Below, in pieces: positions 1 to 10,880 of a DNA stretch of 64,000 bases. The DNA is taken from positions 18,154,429 to 18,218,428 of the forward strand of contig NC_063264.1 in NCBI RefSeq assembly GCF_019578655.1, given 5' to 3'. The position numbers and the translations under genes were made by a program. Origin of the DNA: Ricinus communis. Lineage: Eukaryota; Streptophyta; Magnoliopsida; Malpighiales; Euphorbiaceae. Position 1 is the first letter of the stretch; every line of letters begins with the position of its first letter. The notes below the pieces were generated by a model. It made no database searches. It saw only the letters and a program-made list of their open reading frames with translations, and was not told the DNA's origin.

Positions 1-586
1 ATATGAATTTCTAAAGGTACTTCCAGCCGTCCTTATATAGGAAGTAAAACTCTAAACCCTAATAGTAGAATCCTTATAAAAAAGAAATATGCTTCCTATT
101 TAATCTTATCCCTATAAGGAAGGATAAGATTAAGAGTGATCTAAATAAATTAAAACCCTAAATACATGGAAGAAAGTTCTATTAATCTAACATTTCCAAA
201 AATAAAGGAAATTAACTAAGGATAGGTCCACCACAAATTAATCTCTGAAAATTTCGAAGCTCTCTTTCATATCTTTTAGCATTTCATTGGACGCGAAGGC
301 GTGGTCACGCCTTGCCGATGAGTCTTCCGCATGCATTTCTCGGAGCTCATAAGGCGTGGTCACGCCTTGTCGAGAGTGATCGTCTGTGCAGATTTCTGCA
401 CCTCCTTCAAAAGACTTGGTTTTTGACAAATGATGACTTAAAACATGTCTTCAGGCTGGATTTTGCTCCATCCTTGATATTTCATCACCTAAGTCAGAAT
501 AAACAGAATTTCCATAATTAAGTACATTATTCAATCAAATCGCAAGGGAATTAAACACAATAAATATAACTATTTATGACCTATCA
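1..586 (-). mobile_element. Partial LTR of an LTR retrotransposon, cut by window edge
   Basis: On the minus strand the sequence beginning at 586 reads TGATAGGTCATAAATAG, a TG start resembling LTR starts of plant Ty3/gypsy elements as I remember them. The stretch below it runs off the window, so the other LTR end, primer site and any coding region are not visible. Two near-palindromes of 18 bases, AAGGCGTGGTCACGCCTT, lie at 296-313 and 351-368; GC-rich palindromes of this kind are familiar inside such LTRs. No ORF here looks like a real gene. The family assignment is inference. Confidence 0.5.
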
Positions 587-759
587 CTACACTCAATTGT
601 TAGTTTTAAAAATCCAACCACTAGATTGTTATTTCTTAACAAGTTCAGATACTAAAACTGTAATTATTCATTAATATTACCCTTTTGATATACTTTTCTT
701 TTGAAGAAATTTGATAGGGCATTGTCTTTTCGAAAAAAATTTTAATTTTTTTTAAGGTT

Positions 760-970
760 TTTTTATTTATACAGTATTTTTTATTATTTTGTCAAAAAAA
801 TATTAAGAGTATACTTAAAAGATTCCGAAATGATATATTTGTAATTTGTATTATTATGAAGTCAGATTTTATTTTATTTTTATTTTTATTTTTTCAGAAT
901 TTTATCAAAAAATGATATTAAAAGTATTTCCAAAAGATATCTAAAGTTGATTTATTTTAACTCGTATTAT
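760..970. repeat. AT-rich minisatellite, left part (~90-115 bp units)
   Basis: Imperfect tandem units share a core GTATTATTATAAA followed by a T-rich stretch, then TTTTGTCAAAAAA-like and ACTTAAAAGATAC-like blocks. Anchor cores fall near 848 and 963 here and continue at about 3275, 3384 and 3476 after the inserted LTR. The unit length varies from about 90 to 115 bases. The array is split by the solo LTR at 971-3199. Bases 587-759 are AT-rich with nothing recognisable. Confidence 0.6.
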
Positions 971-3199
971 TGTCACCACCTCTTTTTCGAATCTAGATAT
1001 CGAGAAAAAAAAATAGAAAACCCTATATGATGAAAGTTACTGCCTTCTCGGGTCTTAGGAGGTAAAGGACATGCGAATCCGAAGCTAGGGTCGAGGTTTA
1101 TCCAGCTGAAATTACCTTTTTAAAATCAATTTGGACAATTGTCAAGAAAAATAAAGCTTCAAGGTCAAAACAAAGTAGTTTTCATAAGTTCATGGACCTA
1201 ATTGTAAAATTTAAAACTTTCTCTACATAGAGCCAATAAACTCTATTCGATATCGTTTTTTTTTGCGACGATTTTACATCCAAATACATATTCTAGAAAG
1301 TTTTCTTAACAATAATCATTATTTTTATCAATAATTATTTAAATTTTAAAAATAAAATTGGATATTTATCGATATAATCCTAAAATCTATTGCCTCTCTT
1401 AGTGTTTCCCTTAAAACCCTACCTCTATAAATAGAAAGAGGTGATTAGGATTTAGAAAGAACAATCCAGAGCTGAAACTTAGCAGTAGGAGATATTGATA
1501 CTTAAATAACATTGAGAAAGAAAACACAGAGAGAAAATCTAGAGAAAAAAGAAAGAAAAGGACTGTCGTTCTTGTTTGACAACAAAAGACTCAAACCACT
1601 AAGAAAGATCAGTTTTTAGAAACAAGCCACTAAAGAAAGAGCCCGCTTTTGAAAACATGTTTTCTAAATCGACTGAAGATTCCTCTACATAAAATCCAGC
1701 ATTAGATTCCTATTCGGTCTTTGACTCAATTGCATCTTTATCACCTGAGACTCACAGATCTACCAACTATGGTGACAACTTGAGAGCTCCTTTAATCATG
1801 CATTCACAATCATCATAAAATCGATCCCTTCGTTCCTTTTTGTATTTTTTTTTGTTATTTATTTTTAGAAACATGATTAGGATTGTGATTTATGATCAAT
1901 ATGATTAGATTAGGATTTTTAAAAATTTATATGATTATTGAATTTTGAATATGATAATAAGAACTCTAGGATTTTAAAATTTGATATTTTGCCAATTAGG
2001 GTTTTAGATCTAATTAGAAACACGTCATTGGATTAATATTTAGATCCTTTTCTATTATGATTAGGTGATTAAATATGTTTAATATGAATGCATGATTGAT
2101 CTGCCATTTGTTAGTTTACTGCACTTTTAATTTTTAGGATTTTTATTAGTTTTAGGGTTTTAATCGTTCAATTGAACTTCTATTGTTTTTATTTTAATTT
2201 TTTTATTTCATTTTGTTTCATATTCTAATTAATCTTATTATCTGTGCATGTAAAATTCGGCTCTATGGATACTAAAATGTACTAACAAATCGATGAAAAC
2301 CAACTTGGAACCTTAGAGCCGATCGGCTCAGTGTAGAGCTATTGGTTGTTAAAGCCCAGCCTCTATTTTTTTGGACGATGTTTGATGTATTTCGGCTTTT
2401 GTATAGTTTTTAGGTTTTTTTCTTTTTAGCAATCATAGTTGTAGGCCGAGCTGTAATAATTATGTTTTAATTTCTGCCTTTATTTTGTTTGTTATTGCTT
2501 ACTGTATGATTAATTAAATATGTATTATATGATTGATTAATTAAAATGGGCCACACAGACTTAGAAAGATCCAACATGAATATTGTAGTCTAATAGATTA
2601 ATCAACATTAACTAGGTCTAAAACCCTAAAATCTAAGTAGACTCAGCGGGCTTTTGGCATGCTTAGTTAGGGCTTGGGCTTAATTAGAATTAGGTTCGGA
2701 ATGAATGAGTCTTCTCATAATAAGTAGTATATTAATTAGGTCTAAAAGCTGAAAATCAAAAGCATAACATATAATTGAGCTAGACTGGGTGGGCTACATG
2801 CATAATTGACTAGTAAATTAGACTAACTATTCCAATACAGGCTAAGCTTGATAAAAATGAGCTAGACTTAGGTATATTATGTGTGTTATTTGGTATGTCT
2901 TTGTATAAATTGCTTGCATTTATAGAGAATAATTTGTTAAACAATAAAATTAAAGACTAATATACACAAATAAGGAAGTTAGCTTTTAGATCTATCTCTA
3001 GACTCTGTGGCGTAAGCTTCCTTATGGAATCTAAGAAACGCCACTCATAATAAAAGTGTCCCAGTGATTACTCCGGTGGCGACTCCAATCTTCGCGCTAT
3101 TCTCAGTGACTAGTTAGCGTGTTCCCGATTAGGTTAAAAATCTTACAATATCGTAGTCGCTAAAGACACTTTGGTACGCGTCCGAAACCGCCGCCCACA
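971..3199 (+). mobile_element. Solo LTR (2229 bp), probable Ty3/gypsy, with 5-bp target duplication
   Basis: The segment starts TGTCACCACC and ends GCCGCCCACA, the TG...CA ends of an LTR. It is flanked by the direct repeat ATTAT at 966-970 and 3200-3204. Removing the segment plus one ATTAT rebuilds GTATTATTATAAA, exactly the core of the surrounding minisatellite, which independently supports the boundaries. A TATA-like CTATAAATAG lies near 1424, suggesting plus orientation. Near the 3' end (about 3077-3090) is a CGGTGGCGACTCC block of the kind seen near LTR ends of plant gypsy elements. No gag or pol is present, so this is a solo LTR left by LTR-LTR recombination. The superfamily is inference. 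Confidence 0.75.
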
Positions 3200-3492
3200 A
3201 TTATTATAAATCTTCTTTTAGAGTTTCATTCAAAAGAATATACTTAAAAGATATTAAAAGAATATTATTTTTCATTTGTATCATTATAAATTTAATTTTT
3301 TTATATTTTTATATTTTTTGAAAATTTTGTCAGAAACAATATACTAAAATATACTTAAAAGATACCAAAGTTTATTATTTTAATTTGTATTATTATAAAA
3401 TTTTCTTTTTAGAATTTCATCTGAAAAAAGATATTAAAATTATATCTAAAAGATACTTAAAGGATATTATTTTAACTTATATTACTGTAAAA
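3200..3492. repeat. AT-rich minisatellite, right part
   Basis: Continuation of the array seen at 760-970. Units with the GTATTATTATAAA core start near 3200, 3275, 3384 and 3476, each followed by TTTAGAATTTCATC-like and ACTTAAAAGATA-like blocks. The pattern fades after about 3490 into AT-rich sequence rich in AAAATATAC motifs up to about 3700. Confidence 0.6.
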
Positions 3493-5672
3493 TCAACCAA
3501 ATAAGGTAGATTTATCGTTTTTATTTCATATGTTATATTTTTATAGCAAATAGTGTGTTTTAATGACATGAAGATGAAGATGTGTGTTTCAAAAAAATAC
3601 CATAATATACTAAAAATATATAAAATAAAATTTATAATATATAAAAATATAATTAAAATAAAACTAAAAAAATCACGATAATAAAAATATACTAAAAAAA
3701 TATCAATTAAATATCAAATGATGCCATATTACAGTTCTAAGTATATGTATAAATTGTTTTTGGAAAAAGAAATAGTAAAAAAATTGTTGCGGCCGCTTTC
3801 CTGCATGTGTAAAAGTCCTTTTTATTTTTAGTCTTATATTTCTTATTGTAATTTTTAATGTTGATTACGTTATTTTTAGTAGATATTTTATTATTATTTC
3901 TTTTTTTCTTTTGGCGAAAGAAAATAAGCTAACATTGAAAAGGGCCAACAGCCTAACAAAGTATGAGTGATATAAAGTAACTGCATACAATAAAGGGCTA
4001 AAGCTGAGAAATACTGCACTTTAAAAGGGTTTAGAAATTCATATGTAACAACCAAATAACTAGGCATAAAGCCCAGATAAAACATAGCCCACAGGTGTAT
4101 AGGACATGAAAAATAATGAAAATGCCTCTGAGATATCTTGTTCGATATGCAGGAACCTAACGCTCGTGCTCAAAGAGGCAATGCTGCTCGAATCAGGGGC
4201 TTAGGCCAAAAGAGAACACTCTACCCCGGGGATTTGTTAGCCAACACCACCTAACTACTGGAAAACTCTTCATCAACTACAGGGGATGAGAGGAACAGAA
4301 AAGCTTGCTTTCGCTGGTACATATTTTTATGATAGTAATATAAGAGCCTCCCTTCATAGGTGGTGTAACTCTAGTCAAAACTGACAGCGACTTCAACGAT
4401 CTTTGATTTCGATCATTCCACCAGCAGTCTTTCTTTAATCCATAGTTACCGTTGAGTAAAAGAATTTCATAGGACAACTGCTCTTGAAGGTTTTGGATGA
4501 AGCCGTACCAGGCTGAGGCCAACTGGATGTAGCCATAAAATAAAGAACCAGTTTACCATAGACAACACAAGAACTAGAAATAAAGACTGCCATTATGATA
4601 AAATTAAAATCACAACCAAAATATACAAAACAAACACATAGAAAGCAAAATATCTATGGGTAACGCCATGAGAAGCTGCCCCACTGAAACCCTAACGAGA
4701 GGGTACTAATAATTGCAAAAGGAAGGAACTTTCTAGAATGAGAAAATAATAGAGACCCATATGTGTTGTTTTCTACGGGTAAAAAAGAAGTGTTGAATGA
4801 TGCATTGAAATAGAGGCAATTTGATTTTTTAATTGTATTTTTTTGTTTCAAAAAATATGATTGAATTTTTTATAAAAATAAATAGGCTGAAGAAAAACAA
4901 TAAATAACAGTATAAGAGATATTATTTTAGTTAGTTATTTTTGTTAAAAAGATACAAACACAATTACATATATATATATATATCAAATGTTTCTCGACTT
5001 ATTTTTCTCAACAATTAAGCCTCGAATTCAGTAAAATATTTTTGATAGCACAGATTTATATTGCTTGAATAAGCTTAATTAGACTCAATTTTTTGTAGAG
5101 CAATCATATAAATTCGTTGAATTTTAAAGGATATGATAATATTTTTAAAACTAATTACAGTCATAAGTTTATCACATTAAGTGTTATTACTCGCACTCTA
5201 CTCGTTAATTTACTTTAATAGCTCTAGCTCAAATATAACTCAAGTAGTGGGCAATCTGTCATTACAGAACAAGCATTTGAAGAAGTATATAAATTTTTTA
5301 ATGTAAATGTATTTAGAGCGTATCATGTAGATTTTTAATGGGTCACAAAATACTACTTTAAAAATTTTACCCCAAAAAAATATAATATTAGAAAATACAG
5401 GTGATAAGCAAGCAAGGAGAATTGCAGAATTACAGGTAAAATATTTCTCGTAAGGTTGATGTGGCCCTGCCTACTGCATTTACTAGTTCGCCCAAGATGG
5501 TTTCTGTATGCATTTCCTAATGCATTCATTAATAACCTAATCATTTACGACAACGCTCTGTATGCTTTTAATGTCGGTCTTGCAAAGTGAAGAAAAATAA
5601 GAAATATTAAGATGGTTTGTGTTAAATGACAAAAAAAAGAAAAGCTGAAGATTTAATGATGAAGGCTTGCTG
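3493..5672. other. Unassigned intergenic region with a less AT-rich block at 3900-4850
   Basis: Bases 3493-3780 are very AT-rich. A more balanced block at about 3900-4850 holds only short ORFs (for example minus 4277-4522, 81 residues, and minus 4654-4851, 65 residues) with no motif I recognise. On the minus strand it starts near an ATGGCGTTACCC context, which could be a transcribed relic or the end of a degraded retroelement. A short (AT)n run sits at 4970-4983. From 5000 to 5670 I see nothing apart from the 3' flank of the NLR gene. Confidence 0.4.
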
Positions 5673-8582
5673 CTAGAATAAGACGAGGGGTGAGAGGATA
5701 TTCTTAGCGTTAGGATGATCCACCTCGGCCATCTCCCACCATTCTGGGGGGCTTACTATGATTTCTTGAAGAGAAGGGAGAGGAGCTATTTGATGATTCT
5801 CCAGCAGGACAAGAGATATTGGTATTCGTTTTAGCTTTGGACAATTTATTATCCAAAGATATTGGAGATGATTGCAAATCATTTGTCTGCTACAAATGCT
5901 CTTCAGCTCTGGTAATTGTTCCAACTTGAAAGAACGTAATTCTGGGATTGTGTATGAATTACTGGCATTGCTCTGATGGCTTTCTTGTTCTTCTTCTATT
6001 GCTATCAGTTCCTCCATATTCTCACAATACCTAACATAAATTTGTGACAGGTTTTTAAGGTTTGCCATCAAGCCATGAGGGAACAGCTTCTTCATGCTTG
6101 GGCAACCATAAATCTCAAATGTTTTAAGAAGGGAAAAGGTACCATTACGTACTGTTGCAGCTGGTGGAGCTATATTAAAGAGTACATGTAAGTTCATCGA
6201 ATGCCTGATTTGTATCTTTTCAAGGGTTTGAAGTACAGAAGAGGAGCACAATGGAAACAAGGATTCAATTCCAACACAATTCAAAATCTCCAACTTCTTC
6301 CATGGAGATTCATTTTCCAAGCACAGCCATCCTGTGTGGTAAGATTGAATTTCAATCATTTTGAACTCCTTTGGAGAACCTTCTCCTCTCATGACACTAT
6401 AATTACCCAAAACTGCTCTCTTACCAAGCACAAACTCTAGTTCTTCCTCAAAATTAAAAATCTTGTCTTTCATTTTTGGAAGGTCATTAGATTCCTTTCC
6501 TACCCAAACAAAATAATCCTTCAGCTGATGAATCCAAAAGCCTTTGTCTCTTAATGCTAGCCCAGGACGCTCTTTTGAAGATTGGAAATATGTGTTGAAC
6601 TCGTTAAAATCACATAAACAGCAGCACAAAGTTTCCAAATTTCTCAAGGATGCCACTTCCACTCCTTTAACCGGTAATCTTGGGTCAAGTAGGAGGACTT
6701 GCAGACGAGAAAGCTTCGGTAATATGCCAGGTGGGAACTCCTTTATGAACGTTCCAAAAAGACCTAGGTGCTTAAGATTGGAGAGGAATTCCATGTCTTG
6801 AGGCACTTCTTCAACTCCACTAAAATTGAGATCCAACTTTTTCAGTGATTTGAGCTTTGCTAATGATGGCACACGCCTTAGCCCATAGCAACGTTTGAGT
6901 AATAATGTACTAAGATTGCATAGGTTAGAAACCGAAGTAGGCAATTCTTCAATAAATACTGAATTTGAAAGATCAAGAATCTTGAGCCCATGCAATTGCT
7001 CAAAGAAAGGATCTGGAATCCATCGCAAATAACTGCCGGGCAACAATAGGACAGAAACTTTAGGACATGGTGGTGAATGGTTAGAAGGAATTTCTTTTAT
7101 GCCACTATACATTGATGAAATTCTTACAAGTTCAGCTGTCCAACTTTTGCAATCTAGTGCTCTTGACTTTGCACAAACCACTATGTCTGCTTTCATTAAT
7201 TGAATGGCCATATGCCTAATCAAGTCATGCATCTTCACACATCTGTAGTTTTGATTGTCACAAACAGGTTCCAACAAGCAAACCTTTTCAAGTTTATTGA
7301 GCATGGTATGTCCCTTGTCAAATTCTGCTTGTCTGCTTTTCTCTTCTATTACTCCCTCAGCAATCAAATAGTCTATCAGCTCCACTCTTCTAATCTTACG
7401 ATCTTCGGGATATAATGCACAATATAAGTAGCACTTTTGCAATGCTGAATTTCCTAAGCGATCGTAGCTAAATTTCAGTATTCGGAATACCTCGAATTCG
7501 TTATCACCTTCTCCAACTTTTGAATCTTCCAAAATCCTCAATGTGTTCCTCCATTCACTTAAATCATCCACTCCCTTCATGCTGCTAGCCATAGTTATAA
7601 TTCCAAGAGGTAAACCAGCACATCTCTTTGCAATAGATTTTGCGATCTCGCTACCATCATCGAGGATTTTTTCACCAAGTTTCTCTTGGAACAAATTCCA
7701 AGCTTCTTCTTCAGAAAGAGGCTCCACTTTGATCTTCCTCCGGCAATCCATCTTGTTACAAACTTCTAATGAACGACTTGTAAAGATCAACTTGCATCCG
7801 TTTTCTTTGGAGATAGGTATACCCACATTCTCTAGAGAAAAATTTTCCCACAAATCATCTAGAATGAGAACAAATTTTTGTTTATTACTCAGTGCATTCC
7901 AGAGCAACGCAGCCCTTTTCTTCTCGTCATCTTCTATGGAAATATCACGATCAATAGCTTTGGCAATATGATTCTGCAATTTCCTTACACTGAAGTCTTG
8001 TGATACAGTGATCCAATAAACATTCTTCTGTTTTCGGAGGAGCTCATTGTAGATATATGTCAAAAGCGTGGTTTTTCCCACTCCTCCCATCCCCCAAATA
8101 CCAATGCAAAAGCCCTCACCCTCCTCTAAATACTGCCATATCTTCTCCTTGTTTATTTCAAATGCTTGGCAAACTAATTTTGGGGCCAACAATGCAACTC
8201 TACTATTATCACCTGCATCACTTACAAGACGTCCTTGAAATCTAGCATTCTGATCAATTAGCTCTTTCATTTCTTCCATCATTTTCTTTACACGCTTTCC
8301 TAATAGTTTGCCACTCAACCCACCTTGTTTCACTTCTTGTTCCATGTTCTGAACTTTAACTTTCGCCATTGATATATTCCTCGACCAAATTTGAAGTTCA
8401 TTCATCGGTTTCTTGGCAGTCTGCAACACTGCTGTTTGTAATTCTTCCACTTTATCAGCTTTAATGCTTTCCAATTGTTGCAACTTACGTCTGAGAGTTT
8501 GCATATCGTCCTCGCTCACAACGTTATCCATTAATGCTTCAGCTTTTCCTCCTATCTCTAGCCCCTTTGCCACCGTTCCCAT
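5673..8582 (-). CDS. CC-NBS-LRR (NLR) disease resistance protein, RPS2/RPS5-like
   Basis: A 969-residue NLR in one coding exon. Residues 1-155 are a helical, coiled-coil-like N-terminus. The NB-ARC domain follows: P-loop GMGGVGKTT at 164-172, kinase-2 FVLILDDLW at 237-245, RNBS-B KLIFTSRS near 264, GLPL at 323-326, RNBS-D CYLYCALYPED near 384-394 and MHD at 451-453. Leucine-rich repeats fill about 500-969. The key nucleotide-binding residues are intact, so it looks functional. The CYLYCALYPED block and lack of an EDVID motif place it with the RPS2/RPS5 (At4g27220-like) group; this is family knowledge. Such proteins act in the cytosol or at the plasma membrane as ATP-switch immune receptors. 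The ATG is 2 bases after a good splice acceptor (TTTTAG), so a 5'UTR intron (about 8585-8938) precedes it. The pathogen recognised cannot be inferred. Confidence 0.93.
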   Translation of the reverse strand: MGTVAKGLEIGGKAEALMDNVVSEDDMQTLRRKLQQLESIKADKVEELQTAVLQTAKKPMNELQIWSRNISMAKVKVQNMEQEVKQGGLSGKLLGKRVKKMMEEMKELIDQNARFQGRLVSDAGDNSRVALLAPKLVCQAFEINKEKIWQYLEEGEGFCIGIWGMGGVGKTTLLTYIYNELLRKQKNVYWITVSQDFSVRKLQNHIAKAIDRDISIEDDEKKRAALLWNALSNKQKFVLILDDLWENFSLENVGIPISKENGCKLIFTSRSLEVCNKMDCRRKIKVEPLSEEEAWNLFQEKLGEKILDDGSEIAKSIAKRCAGLPLGIITMASSMKGVDDLSEWRNTLRILEDSKVGEGDNEFEVFRILKFSYDRLGNSALQKCYLYCALYPEDRKIRRVELIDYLIAEGVIEEKSRQAEFDKGHTMLNKLEKVCLLEPVCDNQNYRCVKMHDLIRHMAIQLMKADIVVCAKSRALDCKSWTAELVRISSMYSGIKEIPSNHSPPCPKVSVLLLPGSYLRWIPDPFFEQLHGLKILDLSNSVFIEELPTSVSNLCNLSTLLLKRCYGLRRVPSLAKLKSLKKLDLNFSGVEEVPQDMEFLSNLKHLGLFGTFIKEFPPGILPKLSRLQVLLLDPRLPVKGVEVASLRNLETLCCCLCDFNEFNTYFQSSKERPGLALRDKGFWIHQLKDYFVWVGKESNDLPKMKDKIFNFEEELEFVLGKRAVLGNYSVMRGEGSPKEFKMIEIQSYHTGWLCLENESPWKKLEILNCVGIESLFPLCSSSVLQTLEKIQIRHSMNLHVLFNIAPPAATVRNGTFSLLKTFEIYGCPSMKKLFPHGLMANLKNLSQIYVRYCENMEELIAIEEEQESHQSNASNSYTIPELRSFKLEQLPELKSICSRQMICNHLQYLWIINCPKLKRIPISLVLLENHQIAPLPSLQEIIVSPPEWWEMAEVDHPNAKNILSPLVLF

Positions 8583-8584
8583 GC

Positions 8585-8938
8585 CTAAAACAAAAATAGC
8601 ACGACGTTACATTCTCTGTGTTGTCCAACTAATTTGCATGTCTGGAATTCATTATTTTGCAATTGGAAATTCATAGTTTTTCAAAGTTTGTCAGAAACTG
8701 AAGTCCGAACTATTCAGCAGCAGTTGCTTTTGGCCCTCCATTAATTTTTCAATGTATATTGTTACAGCTTGAAAATATTAAGAGCTTAGGAAAATATTAA
8801 CAGCTTGCCAAGTGGTTTCAACCCTTAAAACAAATAATTTTAACAATTAAGGATCGCAATGAATGTGAACATGTATTTTCTTTTCATGGTGGAACTCCAA
8901 AAACCTGTAAGCAAAACGAAATTTACCGAGACACTAAC
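8585..8938 (-). other. 5'UTR intron of the NLR gene
   Basis: Read on the minus strand, the donor is TTTTCAG/GTTAGTG at 8938 and the acceptor is TTTGTTTTAG/GC followed at once by the ATG. The intron would be 354 bases. A second identical donor sequence exists 126 bases upstream, in the duplicated block at 9061-9186, giving a possible 480-base alternative. Confidence 0.6.
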
Positions 8939-9186
8939 CTGAAAAGATCGCATCCCATGCCCTTTTCATGATGAAAATCTCAAACAAATATGCATGAAAA
9001 CCACATGATCTGAAATAAGTCAAAAGGAACAAATAAGAAGAGCAAGAAGCCAAAATTTTCTAACCTGAAAAGATCGCATCCCATGCCCTTTTCATGATGA
9101 AAATCTCAAACAAATATGCATGAAAACCACATGATCTGAAATAAGTCAAAAGGAACAAATAAGAAGAGCAAGAAGCCAAAATTTTC
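8935..9186. repeat. Perfect 126-bp tandem duplication in the NLR 5'UTR
   Basis: Bases 8935-9060 and 9061-9186 are identical by eye over the full 126 bases, beginning TAACCTGAAAAG and ending AAAATTTTC. Each copy carries the minus-strand sequence CTTTTCAG/GTTAG, that is, a usable 5' splice donor. Perfect identity points to a recent event. Confidence 0.95.
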
Positions 9187-9431
9187 TAGCTGAGAAATAT
9201 AACTAACATTACCCCGGCCTCCAAGACGAAGTCCTCCAAATGATATGAACAGAAGGGATAAGAGAAAAGAAGAGAAATAAAAGAAAAGAAAAGCAACTCT
9301 CGCATCACTTTCCAAGAAAGTATCAGGCAAATCAACTCTCATAAATAATGATCAAACGATACCACTTGTACATTTGTCAAAGGTTAGTTGAGAAAGAAAA
9401 CAGAAAGAAGACTTCTCTCTAAAATCCCACT

Positions 9432-9439
9432 TTTTATAC
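9432..9439 (-). promoter_or_regulatory. Probable TATA box of the NLR gene
   Basis: On the minus strand the sequence reads AGTATAAAAAGTGGG, a good TATA match. Transcription would begin about 25-35 bases downstream (near 9400), consistent with a 5'UTR that includes the duplicated block. Assignment rests on sequence and position only. Confidence 0.5.
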
Positions 9440-10880
9440 TGGCTCACTTATTATTAAATTTAGTATGTATTATTTAAGTTTTTAAATTTTAGTATCAAAC
9501 TTTATTATTGATTTTAATTTTAATCTCTCATGAAATTATTAATAAAATTTATTAACGTGTCGTGAATTTCGGCAACAACAATAAAAAAAGAGAAATTAAG
9601 TCAAAACTCTCATTATTAAAATATTATCATTTAAGCAAATAAAATAAATAAAATAAATTTTAATATTTTAGTAATTGAACAAATCAACAACTCTAATGTT
9701 CACTTGGTTCTTTTTTTGTTGTTGTCAGAATTCACGTCAAGTTAATAGATTTGACAGATAGTTTTATTAAATATTAAAATTAATATTAATATTAAAATAT
9801 GATGTTGAAATTAAAAATTTAAAAATTACGTCTTAGATTTGATAATAAATACAAAATTCATAAATTTTTGACAATTAACGTCGGTTGGTGGGAGTTTTCT
9901 ATGGTTATTTGTTATTAAAACAAAGCAATCTAATTTATTTGGCCAAATGCATATTTCACTACTTATATTTTGGCCATTTAATTATTTTAATACTTTAATT
10001 TTTAATATAATTTAATAAATAGTTGTAATTTATCTTTTTATAATATTCTTTTTTTTTAATCAACAATTCCATCATTTATTTACCGTAAGTATTTAAATAC
10101 TATTAGAAAATAAATTTTAAATGCCTTTTAGATTAAATTAAAAATTAAAAATATTTAAAAAATTATAATACAAGATTTTAGGATTTCATTAATTGAGTCT
10201 TTTACTTGAAACTAATTTATATCAAAGTAATTCTGATTGAATATAAGTAAAATAGAATGAAAAGAATAATATAAGGTGCAAATAAGTATATATATGATAA
10301 TTAGAAAATAGAAAAGATTTAAAGAAATCTAATTAAAAATTAAAATTATAAAGAATAATTTAAAGAAAAAGGACTATATGATAATTAAGATGTTACATGT
10401 CGTATACAATATTTAAAAAAATTATTTAAAATGAAGGTTATATAAAATTTAAAAAGGTACATGAATATGAAATAATTAAATATCATAATTAAGATATTGA
10501 AAATAATAATATAATACTATTTAAAATAGTAAAAATATTAATAAAATATATTAGTTTTATAAGAATTAAAAAAATTAATTTAGAAATCATATAATATATG
10601 TCATATATGGCATAAAAAGAACAATGTTAAATATAGGTTTCATATATATACACTCTATATGGATAGAATCGACCCCTAATTTTGTCATTCATTAACCTCT
10701 GATACTTTTAGGATGTTTTTATTTATAGAAAATTATGTTGGCTTTTTAGACAATTTTTCAAATAAAAATATAAAATAAATTTTTGTATTTACTTGTACTA
10801 TTTTTTTTAAATAAAAATAAAAAACAGTTTTTTCATGTTTTCTAGATTATAGCTAAATTTCAGAAAATTTTCGAAGACAA
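9440..10880. other. AT-rich intergenic region
   Basis: Very AT-rich sequence with many A and T runs and no ORF longer than about 60 codons that resembles a protein. I see no RNA gene, clear terminal repeat or element boundary here. Confidence 0.6.

Noticed and set aside
3788..3796. GCGGCCGC (NotI) site in AT-rich DNA as a vector or cloning scar
   Set aside because: Flanks show no vector sequence; a single 8-base site is not evidence.
7543..7971. 142-codon plus-strand ORF
   Set aside because: Antisense to the NB-ARC coding region; low-complexity Ser/Phe translation with no motif.
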